Assembly (NCBI GenBank): GCA_016790075.1
Contig: JAEUPP010000080.1
Location: 1-64,000, forward strand
DNA from: Rhodanobacteraceae bacterium
GTDB lineage: Bacteria; Pseudomonadota; Gammaproteobacteria; Xanthomonadales; Rhodanobacteraceae
Reading direction: 5' to 3'
Length of the DNA stretch: 64,000 nucleotides
In this document: positions 62,910 to 64,000 of the stretch, one piece after another
How positions within the stretch are numbered: the first letter of the stretch is position 1
How the letters are laid out: each line of letters starts with the position of its first letter
Position numbers and translations under genes: made by a program
The notes under the pieces: model-generated
Databases searched by the model: none
What the model was told of the DNA's origin: nothing
Seen by the model: the letters and a program-made list of their open reading frames with translations, nothing else

Positions 62910-64000
62910 ATGAATTTACTACCGGTCGTCCAGCTCAAATGGGTGTTGTCGTTCGCACTGTTGTACGCAGCACATGCTGCACATGTCGTTGCGCAGACTC
63001 AGACACCGCAAGCCGCAGAAGGGGCCTACATCGTTACCTTCAACGAACCGGGGATGCTGCGCTATACCGGTGGTGCCAATGGGCTACGTCCAACGGCGCC
63101 GGAAGCGACCGGTAGGCCGGGGATCGATGCGTCGAGTCCCGAGGCGGTGGCTTATGCTCGGTATCTGGCGGATCGCCGCAGCACATACCTGACCTCAATC
63201 GCGTCCGTGCTGGGCCGCCCGGTAAAGGCGACGCACCACTATGCTGTCACTCAGAACGGTGTCGCTCTGGATCTGTCCCAGGCTGAAGTGGATGTGGTAC
63301 GCGGTCTGCCGGGAGTCGAAGCTGTACTGCCCTCTGCAATCGAACGCACCGCCACCTATCGAGGGCCCGAGTTCATTGGCGCTGGTGCCGTGTGGGATGG
63401 TTCTGTCTTCACCGGCGCGGTAGCGTCGCGCGGCGAGGGGACGACAATAGGAATTCTCGACACCGGTATCGACGCGGCGCATCCATCCTTCGCAAACGAA
63501 TCACTGTGCGGCTATGACGCGCAGAATCGAAAATTGAAAAGTGCGGTCGACTGCTCGTCCACCGATACGTCCGGTGCCTGCAATGGTGCACATCCCGAGG
63601 ACAGCGACGGTCATGGCACGCACGTCGCGAGCATCGCCGCCGGAAACCGCCTCGCATCCGCCACGGTTCCGGCACCGGAGCTCCCGCCCGGTTTTGACTA
63701 CATGACCGGGGTTGCCCCTTGTGCAGCGCTGCGAAGCTACAAGGTCTGCAGTACGCCGGAGCGCTGCACCGGGACGGCGACGTTGGCTGCCGTGCAGCAA
63801 GCTATCATCGACCGTGTGGATGTCGTGAACTACTCGATCTCAGGCGGACGCTCCGCCGCCGATCCACAAGACGTCGACTATATGTTCCTTCCGCTGATTC
63901 AAGCGAACATCGCTGTGGTCGCGGCGGCGGGCGACATGCAACTACTGTCACAGCGTGGTGGCATTGAGCACCGTGCGCCATGGGTCGCTTCGACGGTTGC
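62910..64000 (+). CDS. Exported S8 family serine protease (subtilisin-like), partial
   Basis: The gene runs off the window; 363 residues are visible. ATG at 62910 begins a signal peptide (MNLLPVVQLKWVLSFALLYAAHAAHVVAQ), then an inhibitor I9-like propeptide (GAYIVTFNEPGMLRY up to LPGVEAVLPS). The catalytic domain shows the Asp motif TTIGILDTGIDAAHPSF and the His motif DSDGHGTHVASIAAGN; the catalytic Ser lies beyond the end. An insert with Cys pairs (CSSTDTSGACNGAH) follows the Asp motif, as in larger secreted subtilases of Xanthomonadales. It is divergent from the sigma/kinase module 3. Whether it carries the C-terminal tail cannot be seen here. Confidence 0.88.
   Translation, partial: MNLLPVVQLKWVLSFALLYAAHAAHVVAQTQTPQAAEGAYIVTFNEPGMLRYTGGANGLRPTAPEATGRPGIDASSPEAVAYARYLADRRSTYLTSIASVLGRPVKATHHYAVTQNGVALDLSQAEVDVVRGLPGVEAVLPSAIERTATYRGPEFIGAGAVWDGSVFTGAVASRGEGTTIGILDTGIDAAHPSFANESLCGYDAQNRKLKSAVDCSSTDTSGACNGAHPEDSDGHGTHVASIAAGNRLASATVPAPELPPGFDYMTGVAPCAALRSYKVCSTPERCTGTATLAAVQQAIIDRVDVVNYSISGGRSAADPQDVDYMFLPLIQANIAVVAAAGDMQLLSQRGGIEHRAPWVASTV

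Noticed and set aside
1-64000. tRNA, rRNA, insertion sequence or prophage genes
   Set aside because: No cloverleaf, rRNA or transposase/integrase-like sequence was noticed on either strand; this was by eye and not by a covariance search.

Overview
The window looks like a piece of a high-GC gammaproteobacterial chromosome of the Xanthomonadales (Lysobacterales), most likely a Rhodanobacteraceae relative such as Dokdonella or Tahibacter. This is an inference from gene content: a XanB2-type chorismatase beside an acyl carrier protein, a NagR/NagB-II/NagA set, a complete Entner-Doudoroff set, TPR-tailed Ser/Thr kinases paired with ECF sigma factors, and many exported hydrolases. No rRNA, tRNA, phage or transposase gene was found. 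Coding density is high and most genes sit in tight same-strand operons.

Layout. 0-9 kb: two large secreted proteins that share an N-terminal module, then kinase/sigma module 1 (convergent). 9.5-18 kb: a seven-gene operon on the minus strand (gluconate-dehydrogenase-subunit-3-like lipoprotein, GMC oxidoreductase, two sugar isomerase/epimerase proteins, a Gfo/Idh/MocA dehydrogenase, an MFS transporter and a PAS-AraC regulator). It looks like a route for oxidising and dismantling sugars or glycosides through 3-keto intermediates. It is bracketed by imperfect direct repeats that contain the 3' end of the AraC gene and a decayed copy of it. 18-22 kb: an LprI-like protein, a broken metallo-beta-lactamase-fold gene and kinase/sigma module 2. 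22.5-35 kb: an exoenzyme stretch (amidohydrolase, alpha/beta hydrolase, B3 metallo-beta-lactamase, MarR-GNAT fusion, FG-GAP protein, M28 peptidase, MAPEG protein, Tat phospholipase C, a small Cys-containing protein).

35-46 kb: a long minus-strand operon with TldD, TldE/PmbA, DUF4159, MoxR ATPase, DUF58, BatA-like, DUF4175-like and a large membrane protein. A REPIN-like inverted pair lies between the DUF4159 and moxR genes. 46.5-54.6 kb: nagA, nagB-II and a GntR regulator on the minus strand, diverging from zwf-pgl-edd-eda. Both promoters carry the same operator-like motif, which would tie amino-sugar use to the Entner-Doudoroff pathway. 54.7-59.2 kb: part of a xanthomonadin/aryl-polyene-type gene set interrupted by another secreted protein. 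59.4-64 kb: kinase/sigma module 3 and, divergent from it, the start of an exported subtilisin-like protease that runs off the window.

Two themes stand out. First, there are three kinase plus ECF-sigma modules in 64 kb. In all three sigma factors the acidic DAED-like motif of region 2 is replaced by a Thr-Thr pair, the signature expected for sigma factors switched on by threonine phosphorylation. Second, four unrelated exported proteins end in nearly the same short tail, [I/L]-F-x-x-[G/P/N]-F-[D/E], which may be an uncharacterised C-terminal sorting or processing signal.
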